From assembly GCA_046291875.1 (NCBI GenBank), contig JBKBSF010000008.1:62001-126000 (forward strand): a stretch of DNA of 64,000 nucleotides, in the 5' to 3' direction. The notes below the pieces were generated by a model. The model was not told where the DNA came from and did not search any database. It saw only the letters and a program-made list of their open reading frames with translations. The position numbers were made by a program, and so were the translations under genes. Position 1 is the stretch's first letter; each line of letters begins with the position of its first letter. This document shows positions 27,045 through 35,264 of the stretch, in pieces. The stretch is from SKVR01 sp046291875. GTDB taxonomy: Bacteria > Bacteroidota > Bacteroidia > Bacteroidales > UBA7960.

Positions 27045-27171
27045 ATTTTTACATACACAGCCCACATAGTTTTGTCGATAAATTTACCCAAGATATTTGT
27101 ACGGGCTTAAAAACCGTGTTTTACCGAAATCGGGCCTGAAATTGATTCCTAATTTTATACCTATCTTTGTG

Positions 27172-27179
27172 TCGGTAAA
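27172..27179 (+). promoter_or_regulatory. Candidate -7 box (TATCTTTG)
   Basis: A TATCTTTG 47 nt upstream of the unknown gene at 27226 fits the -7 consensus. The nearest TTG is 27 nt upstream, longer than the usual spacing. Confidence 0.4.
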
Positions 27180-27225
27180 ATACCTGCACGCTATCACGTA
27201 AATTTACCTGTTGCCAAAAGCTGAT

Positions 27226-27903
27226 ATGTTGAATTTATTTAAAAAATCCCTGTCTTTTTCCAGAAACTATCCTTCACCTTTTGCCGGAACCAATCTTGGC
27301 TTCAAAGAGCAGAAGCAGCTGGAAAAGAAATACGAAGACATAGATCCTTTTCTTGAGATCATGGAAGATTCCGGAGCACGCCTCAGCATTATGTGTGATG
27401 GCCCGTTGAAACCCCTTCGCAAATTACCTGTGGGGAGTTCTTTGCAAAGAACCCAACGCCATTTGGGGAAACCCGCTGCCTTTTTTGCACAAAACGGACT
27501 GCTCAATACCGACACTGCCATTTTCTTTTCCAGCTTTATGGGATACAGAGCGAGGCTTGAGGTAAGTTTCTTCCAGGAACAACTCTTTGGTTTCAGTTGC
27601 TATTTTCTTGATATGCAAACCATGGATCAGAATCTGATCGTGGAAGCATTGTGCGGCCAGTATGATGTTAACCTTACCAACCCCGGCATTCAGAAAATCA
27701 TCGACAACCAGGGAAATACTCTTCTGATAAGCAACCGGGGATCCCTTCAGGTTCATATTTTTCACACCGACCATCCCTTGTTCGACCAGTTAAAAAATAT
27801 AGCGGTGTTTTACAATCGTAAGACCACAAAACAAGAAAAAGAATTACCCATTTTTATGGAAGCTACCCAGAGGGTAGAAAAAGCAAAGCCGGTGGGATAC
27901 TAA
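27226..27903 (+). CDS. Conserved hypothetical protein, no recognised domain
   Basis: The 225-residue protein was not recognised. The ATG at 27226 (MLNLFKKSL) is preferred to a TTG 15 bases upstream. It is soluble, without signal peptide or membrane helix, and of mixed alpha/beta composition. A central region (AIFFSSFMGYRARLEVSFFQEQL...) has alternating hydrophobic residues of a beta sheet, and the tail is basic (NRKTTKQEKE). It stands alone between rlmH and the thioredoxin reductase fusion, with its own likely promoter and a strong terminator overlapping its last codons. Codon use looks like its neighbours. Confidence 0.7.
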   Translation: MLNLFKKSLSFSRNYPSPFAGTNLGFKEQKQLEKKYEDIDPFLEIMEDSGARLSIMCDGPLKPLRKLPVGSSLQRTQRHLGKPAAFFAQNGLLNTDTAIFFSSFMGYRARLEVSFFQEQLFGFSCYFLDMQTMDQNLIVEALCGQYDVNLTNPGIQKIIDNQGNTLLISNRGSLQVHIFHTDHPLFDQLKNIAVFYNRKTTKQEKELPIFMEATQRVEKAKPVGY

Positions 27904-27925
27904 TCATCCACCGGCTTTTTTTATT
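27885..27925. terminator. Intrinsic terminator after the 27.2 kb gene
   Basis: An 11-bp stem AAAGCCGGTGG/CCACCGGCTTT (27885-27895 with 27908-27918), a 12-nt loop and a run of T form a classical terminator. The left arm lies within the last codons of the gene. It can also serve the convergent trxB fusion. Confidence 0.9.
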
Positions 27926-27951
27926 ACAACTGCATACTGCTGCTCCAGTTT

Positions 27952-29229
27952 CTAATGATCAACCTCTTTGGTACATGCTATGGAAGCAATGGTACCATCG
28001 CCAACAGCAGTAGTAATCTGGCGGTACTTTTTACTGATCACATCTCCCACTGCATATACCCCCGGGATACTGGTGCGCATTTCGTCATCAACTTTGATAT
28101 AGCCCCAATCGTCGGTAGCAATTTCATCTTTTATAAAATCGGTATTGGGCTTCATCCCAACGAATACAAAAATGCCATCGGTTTCCAGGGTTTTTTCCTG
28201 TCCACTTTTCAGATCTTCCACTCTCACATGCATTCTGCCCGAACCATTCTGATAAAACCCTCTGGGCTCATGCTGCAGTAAAACTTCAATCTTCGGATCA
28301 GCAAAACAACGCTCCTGTGCACTCTTATTGGCGGTGAGCATGGGTAGCTGCTGTATCATCGTTATTTTGGATGCAAACTTGGAGATAAATTCAGATTCTT
28401 CCACAGCTGTATTACCTCCTCCAACGATCACGACCTCTTTGTCGTGATAGTATTTTGCATCGCAGGTGGCGCAATAGGAAACCCCTTTCCCGTGAAACTC
28501 CCGTTCGCCTTCAATATTAAGATACCGGGGTGAGGCACCTGTAGAGATGATTATTTTTTTGGCTTTGATGGTTTCAAAACCATCTATCACTACTTCTTTT
28601 TTCACCAGGTCAACATGGTTTACATCCACTGCTACCTTGAACTTTACGCCAGCCTCTTTTGCCTGTTCGGCCATATAGTGCGCCAGCATATATCCTTTTT
28701 GTGGCTCCACAAAACCTGGATAGTTGGACACCTGGTGTGTGGTGGAAACCTGCCCCCCGGGCAATGCCTGGTCAATCAGGATGGTATCAACCCTGGCCTG
28801 CGCCAGGTAAATACCGGCAGCCATACCTCCGGGCCCACCCCCCAGCACTATTACATCTGTATGAGTAATAATCGGCTTGATCTGCGATCTGATCTTTTCC
28901 ACCTGAGCTGCCGGGATCATGGCATCGAGGTTGCGAACGATATCCGACTTTTTGATACCGCCTGTCAGTACATCACCCACCTGTTGTCCGTTCTTGAAAA
29001 ATAACAGTGTTGGAGAAGATTTTACACCCAGTTGCTCCGCAAGCTCCCTGTTTCCCTGGCGAAACATCTTAACAAAACGGATGTCGTCGCCGTAATGTTC
29101 CGCCAGACTCTCAAACTTTGGGGCCAATGCCTCACAGGGAGGGCATTCGGTGGAATAAAAGTCAAGCACTACATTGGTGTGGTTCTCCAGTTCCCTGGCA
29201 AATTCCTCTTGTTTAATTTCCTGTAACAT
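27952..29229 (-). CDS. Thioredoxin-thioredoxin reductase fusion (N-terminal Trx with CPPC)
   Basis: The start is ATG 29229 (MLQEIKQEEF). The 425-residue protein has an N-terminal thioredoxin domain of about 105 residues whose active site is ECPPCEALAPKF, a CPPC in place of the usual CGPC; the cis-proline is in KSSPTLLFFKNGQ. A NADPH/FAD thioredoxin reductase follows, with the FAD motif GGGPGGMAAGIYLAQA, the redox pair CATC in SYCATCDAKYY, the NADPH motif VIVGGGNTAVEESEF and the C-terminal VYAVGDVISKKYRQITTAVG. The reductase should pass electrons from NADPH to the attached domain. The domain order is the reverse of the known mycobacterial reductase-thioredoxin fusion. Confidence 0.93.
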   Translation of the reverse strand: MLQEIKQEEFARELENHTNVVLDFYSTECPPCEALAPKFESLAEHYGDDIRFVKMFRQGNRELAEQLGVKSSPTLLFFKNGQQVGDVLTGGIKKSDIVRNLDAMIPAAQVEKIRSQIKPIITHTDVIVLGGGPGGMAAGIYLAQARVDTILIDQALPGGQVSTTHQVSNYPGFVEPQKGYMLAHYMAEQAKEAGVKFKVAVDVNHVDLVKKEVVIDGFETIKAKKIIISTGASPRYLNIEGEREFHGKGVSYCATCDAKYYHDKEVVIVGGGNTAVEESEFISKFASKITMIQQLPMLTANKSAQERCFADPKIEVLLQHEPRGFYQNGSGRMHVRVEDLKSGQEKTLETDGIFVFVGMKPNTDFIKDEIATDDWGYIKVDDEMRTSIPGVYAVGDVISKKYRQITTAVGDGTIASIACTKEVDH

Positions 29230-29639
29230 ATGCAATAAAAAAATGAATAAATGATTCAATATCGTTTCGAAATAAATACCCGGCCACAACTGCAGCCTTT
29301 CAGGCCTCAACTGCCCCGGCATTTCATATTTTATTATCTAGATGTATGCATACGTCAAATACTTTGCCACAGGTGGAAGCAGGTCAAAATGTCAGAATTT
29401 GCACTCACGACTCACTTACATTTATTTTTTCGCACCATAAAATCATGCATTCCACAAAAATAATCAATAAAACAAATTGACTAAACAATCCCTTTCAAAC
29501 TCTTGTTTAAGAGTTTGTTGAGCACAAAAAAACCCTTTCGCAATGTTTCGTAAGCGAGGTTCGGGCGATTTTTTTGGGTCAATTGTCGCAAATCCTTTTT
29601 AATTTTAATCAAATTAAACCAAACCAAAAGGACAAGTTT
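29230..29639. other. Intergenic region upstream of the acyl-CoA carboxylase operon
   Basis: The 410-bp spacer separates two divergent genes. It holds a perfect 9-bp hairpin (CAAACTCTT at 29496-29504 with AAGAGTTTG at 29509-29517, loop GTTT) but no T-run after it. No good -7 box and no ORF with coding character was found. Confidence 0.55.
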
Positions 29640-31145
29640 ATGATTAGAAAAGTTCTGGTTGCCAACCGGGGCGAGATCGCTGTGCGCATAATGCGATCGT
29701 GCCGCGAGATGGGCATCCGCACCGTAGCTGTCTACAGCGATGCCGACCGTAAGGCTATGCATGTTTTGTATGCCGACGAAGCCTATCACATCGGCGCCTC
29801 CCCTTCCTCTGAATCTTATTTGAACATGGATAAGATACTGGAAGTAGCCAAAAAAAGTAAAGCACAAGCCATTCATCCCGGCTATGGTTTTTTATCGGAA
29901 AATGCTGTTTTTTCGGGTAAATGCCAGGAGGCCGGGATTAAGTTTATTGGCCCCTCCCCTTACGCCATCTCTCAGATGGGTGACAAAATTACAGCCCGAA
30001 AAACCATGATGGCAGCCGGGGTGCCTGTAGTACCGGGCACAGAATCAGCCATTACCAGTGAAGCAGAGGCATTAAAAACCATCAAGGAGATTGGTCTTCC
30101 GGTAATGATCAAAGCTTCTGCGGGTGGTGGAGGTAAAGGGATGCGACTGGTAAAGAAAGAAGCCGATATAAAAAGCTCCATACGCGCTGCACGCTCCGAA
30201 GCCAGGTCGGCCTTTGGTGATGATGCCGTTTACATCGAAAAATACATCGAATCGCCTCACCATATCGAATTTCAGATCCTTGCCGATCAGCATGGCAATG
30301 TCATACACCTGTTCGAAAGAGAGTGCTCGGTGCAACGTCGCCACCAAAAGATCATTGAAGAAACTCCCTCACCCATTCTAACCCCGGAGATTCGCGAGGA
30401 GATGGGCAAAGCGGCGGTGGCAGCTGCCAAGGCAGTGGATTACGAAGGAGCGGGTACCATTGAATTTATTGTGGACAATAACCTCAACTACTACTTCCTG
30501 GAGATGAATACCCGTTTGCAGGTTGAGCACCCCATTACCGAACGGGTGGTGGGTGTAGACCTTGTAAAAGAGCAAATTCATATTGCATCGGGCAAACCCC
30601 TTTCGCACAAACAGGAAGAGTTGAAACAAAACGGGCATGCCATTGAATGCAGGGTATATGCCGAGGATGCTTCCAATAATTTTATGCCGGCCCCTGGCAA
30701 AGTAACCCACATCAGCATTCCCTATGGGGTTGGGGTACGGGTAGATGGCTACATTTACGAGGGTTTTGAAATTCCGATCTATTACGACCCACTCATTGCC
30801 AAACTGATCGTATGGGGGCGCGACCGTGCCGATGCCATAGAGAGGACCATTCGCGCTCTGCACGAATTTAAAATTGCCGGAGTGAAAAACTCCCTCAACT
30901 TCCTTGAAAATATCATGACTGCTCCGGATTTCGTGAAAGGCAACTACACCACCCACTTCATCGAAGAAAACATGGAGCATCTCATGCGCAAAGATCCATG
31001 CCAGGAGGATTGTGAAGACATGGTAATCATTACTGCTTTCCTGGAATACCTCTATAAGATCCGAAAAGCATCGCCCAAGGAAATGACGGCCCTGAAAAAC
31101 AACTGGAAAGACTACAGTCGAATCAGAAGTGTATTAAAACTCTAA
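29640..31145 (+). CDS. accC: Biotin carboxylase subunit of acyl-CoA (propionyl-CoA type) carboxylase
   Basis: The 501-residue protein uses ATP and bicarbonate to carboxylate biotin on a carrier protein. It begins at ATG 29640 (MIRKVLVANRGEIAVRI); the frame is open 66 bases further. Motifs are IHPGYGFLSEN, the ATP-grasp glycine loop KASAGGGGKGMRLV (about 158), RECSVQRRHQKIIEE, FLEMNTRLQVEHPITE (about 289) and CRVYAEDASNNFMPAPG. The last motif is of the propionyl/pyruvate-carboxylase kind rather than the AccC kind. It is the first gene of an operon with a biotin carrier and a carboxyltransferase, so propionyl-CoA carboxylase (or a related activity) is likely. Confidence 0.93.
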   Translation: MIRKVLVANRGEIAVRIMRSCREMGIRTVAVYSDADRKAMHVLYADEAYHIGASPSSESYLNMDKILEVAKKSKAQAIHPGYGFLSENAVFSGKCQEAGIKFIGPSPYAISQMGDKITARKTMMAAGVPVVPGTESAITSEAEALKTIKEIGLPVMIKASAGGGGKGMRLVKKEADIKSSIRAARSEARSAFGDDAVYIEKYIESPHHIEFQILADQHGNVIHLFERECSVQRRHQKIIEETPSPILTPEIREEMGKAAVAAAKAVDYEGAGTIEFIVDNNLNYYFLEMNTRLQVEHPITERVVGVDLVKEQIHIASGKPLSHKQEELKQNGHAIECRVYAEDASNNFMPAPGKVTHISIPYGVGVRVDGYIYEGFEIPIYYDPLIAKLIVWGRDRADAIERTIRALHEFKIAGVKNSLNFLENIMTAPDFVKGNYTTHFIEENMEHLMRKDPCQEDCEDMVIITAFLEYLYKIRKASPKEMTALKNNWKDYSRIRSVLKL

Positions 31146-31159
31146 AACCCCGGTAATAT

Positions 31160-31669
31160 ATGTCGTACGAAGTAAAGATCAACAACCGCACAGCACAGGT
31201 AGAACTGCTCCAGTGGCAGGGATCGTTTGTAAGTATTAAAGTGGATGGAAAAGAATACAACCTGGATTTTGAAAAAGTAAACAAAGGTATCTTCTCCATT
31301 CTTCACAACAACAATTCCTACAACATTGAGATCATCCCTGGCGAAAATATAAAGAAGTATACGGTAAATACCTACAAAAACACCTACGAAGCAGAGATCA
31401 TCGATGCAGAGAGCAAATACCGCTCAGCCCGCACCAAGGGGAGTGAGGACGATGCCGAAAACACTGTGGTGGCACCCATACCCGGCAAAGTGGTAAAGAT
31501 ACCGGTCAATGTGGGCGATACCGTTGAAGCTGGACAAACCCTGGTGATTTTCTCTGCCATGAAGATGGAAAGCGAGTTCAAAGCCAAAAAAGATGGCATG
31601 GTAAAAGAGATACGTGTGAAAGAGGGAGATACGGTGGAAGCGAAGAAGGTGATGGTGGTGGTGGAATAA
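31160..31669 (+). CDS. Biotin carboxyl carrier subunit
   Basis: The 169-residue protein has a variable N-terminal part and a C-terminal biotinyl domain with the biotin-lysine motif SAMKMES (about residues 132-138), preceded by VVAPIPGKVVKIPVNVGDTV. The hinge region lacks a long Pro-Ala linker. It carries the carboxylated biotin between the carboxylase (14 bases upstream) and the carboxyltransferase encoded 520 bp downstream. The distance to that gene is filled by the GxxExxY gene. Confidence 0.94.
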   Translation: MSYEVKINNRTAQVELLQWQGSFVSIKVDGKEYNLDFEKVNKGIFSILHNNNSYNIEIIPGENIKKYTVNTYKNTYEAEIIDAESKYRSARTKGSEDDAENTVVAPIPGKVVKIPVNVGDTVEAGQTLVIFSAMKMESEFKAKKDGMVKEIRVKEGDTVEAKKVMVVVE

Positions 31670-31686
31670 GTATGAGGATGAAATTG

Positions 31687-31712
31687 ACCGCTGAGGCACT
31701 GAAGCGCTGAGG
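31687..31712 (+). repeat. Left arm of imperfect inverted repeat around the GxxExxY gene
   Basis: The 26-nt ACCGCTGAGG...GCGCTGAGG segment, when reversed and complemented, matches 32149-32174 at 18 of 26 positions. It sits just after the biotin-carrier stop codon and before the GxxExxY start. Confidence 0.6.
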
Positions 31713-31733
31713 TTATTGTTTGAAGACAAAGGC

Positions 31734-32120
31734 ATGAATAGAGAAGAACTAAATCAAATTGGCGGTGAAATTCTGGATGCTGCATTTCAGGTCCATAAAC
31801 TAATGGGGCCTGGTTTATTGGAGTCGGTCTACCAGGCATGTCTTGCCGAAGAATTTAACTCACGAAGAATTCAATATCAAGAAGAAGTTATGCTACCCCT
31901 GTTTTATAAAGGAAAAAAACTGCAGAAGTTTTTCAAAATTGATTTCTTGATTGAAAATCAGATTATTATTGAACTAAAAGCAATAGAGATCATACTTCCT
32001 GTTCATGAGGCACAACTAATATCTAACTTAAAGCTGTCAAACAAAAAACTTGGTTACCTCATCAATTTCAACACCCCACTTTTAAAAGACGGATTCAAAA
32101 GATTTGTAAACAACTTTTAA
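31734..32120 (+). CDS. GxxExxY-family protein (PD-(D/E)XK nuclease-like)
   Basis: The 128-residue protein matches the GxxExxY family: GPGLLESVY near residue 23 carries the naming motif. The later DFLIENQIIIELKAIE has the spacing of the D...ExK active site of PD-(D/E)XK nuclease-like folds. The function of the family is unknown; members occur in many copies in Bacteroidota and other environmental bacteria. It interrupts the carboxylase operon, in the same direction, with an imperfect 26-bp inverted repeat on both sides. The ATG at 31734 is preferred to a TTG 18 bases earlier. Its base composition is more AT-rich than its neighbours, which supports acquisition. Confidence 0.86.
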   Translation: MNREELNQIGGEILDAAFQVHKLMGPGLLESVYQACLAEEFNSRRIQYQEEVMLPLFYKGKKLQKFFKIDFLIENQIIIELKAIEIILPVHEAQLISNLKLSNKKLGYLINFNTPLLKDGFKRFVNNF

Positions 32121-32148
32121 GCATAGTTCCCCTAATCAGAGTAAAGAA

Positions 32149-32174
32149 TCTCTGCGTCTCCGGGCCTTTGCGGT
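32149..32174 (+). repeat. Right arm of imperfect inverted repeat around the GxxExxY gene
   Basis: The TCTCTGCGTCTCC...GCCTTTGCGGT segment is the partner of 31687-31712. It lies 14 nt upstream of the carboxyltransferase start codon. Copies of CTCTGCG...TTTGCGG-like text flank GxxExxY genes in other genomes as far as I recall; this was not checked. Confidence 0.6.
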
Positions 32175-32188
32175 AAAAATAAGAAAAA

Positions 32189-33718
32189 ATGAAAACCATA
32201 GACAAAATCAACAAACTCAGCGAAATGCACAAAGCCGCCGAGCTGGGTGGCGGGCAAGATAAAATTGACAAGATCCATGCTTCGGGGCGCAATACTGCCC
32301 GAGAACGCATTAAGGAACTGCTTGATCCGGAAACTTTCGTGGAGATCGACAAATTTGTGGTAAACCACAATGAAGACTTCCAGATGGAAAAAATTCCGGG
32401 AGATGGTATCGTAACGGGCTATGGCAAAATCGACGGCCGGCTGGTGTATGTTTTTGCGCAGGATTTCACAGTGTTCGGCGGATCGCTGAGCCGATCCAAT
32501 GCCAATAAGGTTACCAAGATCATGGATCTGGCAGTGCGCAACGGAGCTCCCATCATTGGGCTCAACGACAGTGGCGGGGCCCGTATCCAGGAAGGGGTGG
32601 AAAGCCTGGCCGGGTATGGCGATATCTTCATCCGCAATGTGCGCGCCAGTGGAGTGGTGCCGCAGATCAGCGCCATTCTGGGGCCCTGTGCCGGAGGGGC
32701 TGTTTACTCACCGGCCATCACCGATTTTATTTTCATGACCCGGAAAACAAGCTATATGTTTGTTACCGGCCCGGATGTAATAAAGACTGTGACCCATGAA
32801 GATGTTACCAAGGAGGAGCTGGGCGGCGCCATGACCCACAACGCCAAAAGTGGTGTGGCCCATTTTACTGCTGATGATGACCAGCAGGCCATGATGATGA
32901 TCAGGGAACTGATGAGCTATCTCCCCTCCAACAATATGGAAGATCCGCCTGTAAAACCCTGTACCGACTCGCCCCACCGTGAAGAGCTAAAACTGCGTGA
33001 GATCATACCCAACGATCCCAACAAGCCCTACGACATGAAAGAGATCATCGTGGCCGTGGCCGACGATTACAACTTTTTCGAGGTACAACCCCATTATGCT
33101 CAGAATATCATTACGGGCTTTGCCCGGTTGAACGGAAAACCGGTGGGCATTGTTGCCAACCAGCCTGCAATGCTGGCCGGCGTGCTCGACATTGATGCCT
33201 CTCTGAAAGCTGCACGTTTTGTAAGATTCTGCGATGCTTTCAACATCCCCATCATTACCTTCTGCGATGTGCCTGGCTTCCTGCCTGGCGTAGACCAGGA
33301 GCTGGGCGGCATTATCAAGCACGGAGCCAAACTGTTGTATGCCTATGCAGAAGCTACCGTGCCCAAGATTACGGTTATCACACGTAAATCATACGGTGGC
33401 GCTTATGTGGTGATGGCCAGCAAACACCTGGGTGCCGATGTAAACTACGCCTACCCCACTGCAGAAATTGCGGTGATGGGCCCCGATGGAGCGGTAAACA
33501 TCCTGTATCGCAACAAGATCAGTGATGAAGAAAAGGCCAAAGCCACCGAAGAATATCGCGAAAAGTTCTGCTCACCTTACAAAGCTGCAGAGTCGGGCCA
33601 TATCGACGAGATCATCTTCCCGCGGCAAACCAGGCTGAAGCTCATTCAAGCCCTTGAGATGACCGAGAACAAGCGCGAGGTAACCCCGGCCAAAAAGCAC
33701 GGCAATATACCCTTGTAA
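32189..33718 (+). CDS. Acyl-CoA carboxylase, carboxyltransferase subunit (propionyl-CoA/methylmalonyl-CoA type)
   Basis: The 509-residue protein is a crotonase-fold carboxyltransferase with N- and C-lobes. It shows IGLNDSGGARIQEGV (about residue 123), GPCAGGAVYSPA, GIVANQPAMLAGVLD (about 324), ITFCDVPGFLPGVDQE (about 361) and RKSYGGAYVVMASKHL. It moves the carboxyl group from biotin to propionyl-CoA (or related acyl-CoA), giving methylmalonyl-CoA. It also resembles the alpha subunit of Na+-pumping methylmalonyl-CoA decarboxylase, but the presence of a biotin carboxylase gene in the same operon points to the ATP-dependent carboxylase. Confidence 0.94.
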   Translation: MKTIDKINKLSEMHKAAELGGGQDKIDKIHASGRNTARERIKELLDPETFVEIDKFVVNHNEDFQMEKIPGDGIVTGYGKIDGRLVYVFAQDFTVFGGSLSRSNANKVTKIMDLAVRNGAPIIGLNDSGGARIQEGVESLAGYGDIFIRNVRASGVVPQISAILGPCAGGAVYSPAITDFIFMTRKTSYMFVTGPDVIKTVTHEDVTKEELGGAMTHNAKSGVAHFTADDDQQAMMMIRELMSYLPSNNMEDPPVKPCTDSPHREELKLREIIPNDPNKPYDMKEIIVAVADDYNFFEVQPHYAQNIITGFARLNGKPVGIVANQPAMLAGVLDIDASLKAARFVRFCDAFNIPIITFCDVPGFLPGVDQELGGIIKHGAKLLYAYAEATVPKITVITRKSYGGAYVVMASKHLGADVNYAYPTAEIAVMGPDGAVNILYRNKISDEEKAKATEEYREKFCSPYKAAESGHIDEIIFPRQTRLKLIQALEMTENKREVTPAKKHGNIPL

Positions 33719-33740
33719 GCCCAGGGGTAACAGGTATCAG

Positions 33741-33776
33741 GTGATGGGTGATGGGTGATCGGTGATCACCCATCAC
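33741..33776. terminator. Hairpin after the carboxylase operon
   Basis: GTGATGGGTGAT (33741-33752) pairs perfectly with ATCACCCATCAC (33765-33776). The left side is a partial tandem repeat of GGTGATG units. No T-run follows, so it may be an RNA-stabilising hairpin rather than a full terminator. Confidence 0.5.
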
Positions 33777-33896
33777 AGATTCACCCTTCGCGAGCTGGAC
33801 TGCGCTTATTTGGTATTTCCTGCTTCGGTTTCAGCTTCACAGGGCTCGATTCGTGCTTTGGATTTCAATTTTCAGATATTGATAAGAAATAATTTC

Positions 33897-33904
33897 TAAA
33901 TTTG
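33897..33904 (+). promoter_or_regulatory. Candidate -7 box for tRNA-Val
   Basis: TAAATTTG matches TAnnTTTG, 13 nt upstream of the mature tRNA. A -33 element at normal distance was not found. Confidence 0.5.
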
Positions 33905-33917
33905 CATTCCCAGAATG

Positions 33918-33992
33918 GGAACGTTAGCTCAGTTGGTTTAGAGCACATGCTTGACAGGCATGGGGTCACAGGTTCGAATCCCGTACGTTCCA
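33918..33992 (+). tRNA. tRNA-Val (anticodon GAC)
   Basis: A 75-nt cloverleaf has the acceptor stem GGAACGT/ACGTTCC (33918-33924 with 33985-33991), D arm GCTC...GAGC, the anticodon stem CATGC/GCATG with GAC at 33953-33955, T loop TTCGAAT and discriminator A. CCA is not encoded. Confidence 0.96.
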
Positions 33993-34007
33993 CTTTTTAT
34001 CAACCAT

Positions 34008-34037
34008 AGGGCTGTAGTACATTCTACAGCCCTTTTT
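34008..34037 (+). terminator. Terminator after tRNA-Val
   Basis: AGGGCTGTAG (34008-34017) and CTACAGCCCT (34024-34033) form a perfect 10-bp stem with a six-base loop, followed by a T-run. It is a classical rho-independent terminator. Confidence 0.92.
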
Positions 34038-34289
34038 GTTTTATAGCACTGAATCCGTGGTGGTTTCGCACATTCTTTAAGACAAATGGCAGTTATATTC
34101 ATAACAACTGTACCTGCCAAGCCTCTTTACAATGCTCAAATCGGCAGGTCTTCGCTTTTTATATACTCTGTCAGATCACTTTTATAACCCTGAAGCATAA
34201 ATGGTTTAAACCCCTGATGGCCGAAAGAAAAGGTTAACAGGGATTTTCACATTACCTTCAAGACACCACTCTTCGATCGCGCCCATTTT

Positions 34290-35210
34290 TTATTGGGCAG
34301 ACATCTCCATTTGTGTCAAAATATGCATAGGAATTTTCATCCCTTCGGGCATCATTTCGTTGGCTTCCAGTTCAGCTTCTCCAGTTATCTCCTGGCTGGT
34401 GGTAGATCGGGTAATCCAGCCGGTACGGGCATCAAGCCGGATCTCTGAAACCATGGTGCCACTCAGATCGAAATACATATTCATGCCCTGGGTTTGCAGG
34501 GGGATGTCCTTATCGGCACTTTGTATCTGCGAAGTACCTTTGATCAGAAAGTAGGCTGGGGTTTTCTCTGCCAGGGTGTAGGTGGTATGAACATCCATTA
34601 CCATCTGGTTTACTACGCGCGTATTGCGATCCCAGCTCTCGCCAATGGCAACCGGCTGAGCTGGCATAACCCCCAGCAGACTGGTCAGCTGGCTGCGCAG
34701 CCCCTCCTCGCCATAGCTTTGGCTGAGCTGAGCCTTGATTTCATCGCGCTGTGCAGGAGGAACCAGTTCAGAGTTCATTATGGGTTCAAAAACGGCCTCC
34801 ATGTTTTCAATGGCAAGCACCTCTCCGATCCGGCTAAGTCTTACGCCAAAAGGCACATTTGTCATCTGACTGAAGATCAAAGAAAACAGATCACCCTCTT
34901 CAGGGTTTTCAGAACTGTAGCTCATAGCACCCATCATGGGCATCTCCATCTCCATTGCCATTTTGGTGTAGCGAACCTCCATATCATAATAGTCGGCCCC
35001 AACACCCACTACTTTATAAACCAGGTTGCTGCTGATGGTGGTAGAGATTGTCATCTGCTGGCCCATTACCGATTGGGAGACCGTTGACTTAACCACTGAA
35101 TTCTGGTGGTATTCTTTTCCTTTCTCAAGGTTAAGGACTATCTCGTGTTTTTGTGCCTGCAAATGTGCGCCAAAGCACAGGGCGAGTAACAAAATTGTAA
35201 GCTTTTTCAT
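34290..35210 (-). CDS. DUF6263-like exported protein
   Basis: The 306-residue protein has a signal peptide (KKLTILLLALCFGAHLQA, about 1-20) and one domain spanning the rest, rich in Met/Thr/Ser (MEMEMPMMGAMS), with a conserved-looking GESWDRNTRVV stretch near residue 190. It resembles DUF6263 proteins of Bacteroidota, of unknown function, probably periplasmic or outer-membrane attached. No lipobox Cys is present after the signal. It is preceded on the minus strand by the SulP transporter gene 54 bases upstream and may share its transcript. Confidence 0.7.
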   Translation of the reverse strand: MKKLTILLLALCFGAHLQAQKHEIVLNLEKGKEYHQNSVVKSTVSQSVMGQQMTISTTISSNLVYKVVGVGADYYDMEVRYTKMAMEMEMPMMGAMSYSSENPEEGDLFSLIFSQMTNVPFGVRLSRIGEVLAIENMEAVFEPIMNSELVPPAQRDEIKAQLSQSYGEEGLRSQLTSLLGVMPAQPVAIGESWDRNTRVVNQMVMDVHTTYTLAEKTPAYFLIKGTSQIQSADKDIPLQTQGMNMYFDLSGTMVSEIRLDARTGWITRSTTSQEITGEAELEANEMMPEGMKIPMHILTQMEMSAQ

Positions 35211-35264
35211 GTCGATGTTTTTTGGAGTTTGTAATATAATTATGTGAAATTAAGCATTCTGGTT

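Noticed and set aside
32189..33718. Na+-pumping methylmalonyl-CoA decarboxylase alpha subunit
   Set aside because: The operon has a biotin carboxylase and no membrane beta subunit, which fits the ATP-dependent carboxylase better.
33741..33776. Repeated GGTGATG units as a possible CRISPR or tandem-repeat array
   Set aside because: Only two and a half short units are present with no spacers; they form one hairpin after an operon.
34281..34298. GCCCA...TGGGC hairpin at the end of the DUF6263 gene
   Set aside because: The stem is only five pairs and no T-run follows on the minus strand, so it was not called as a terminator.
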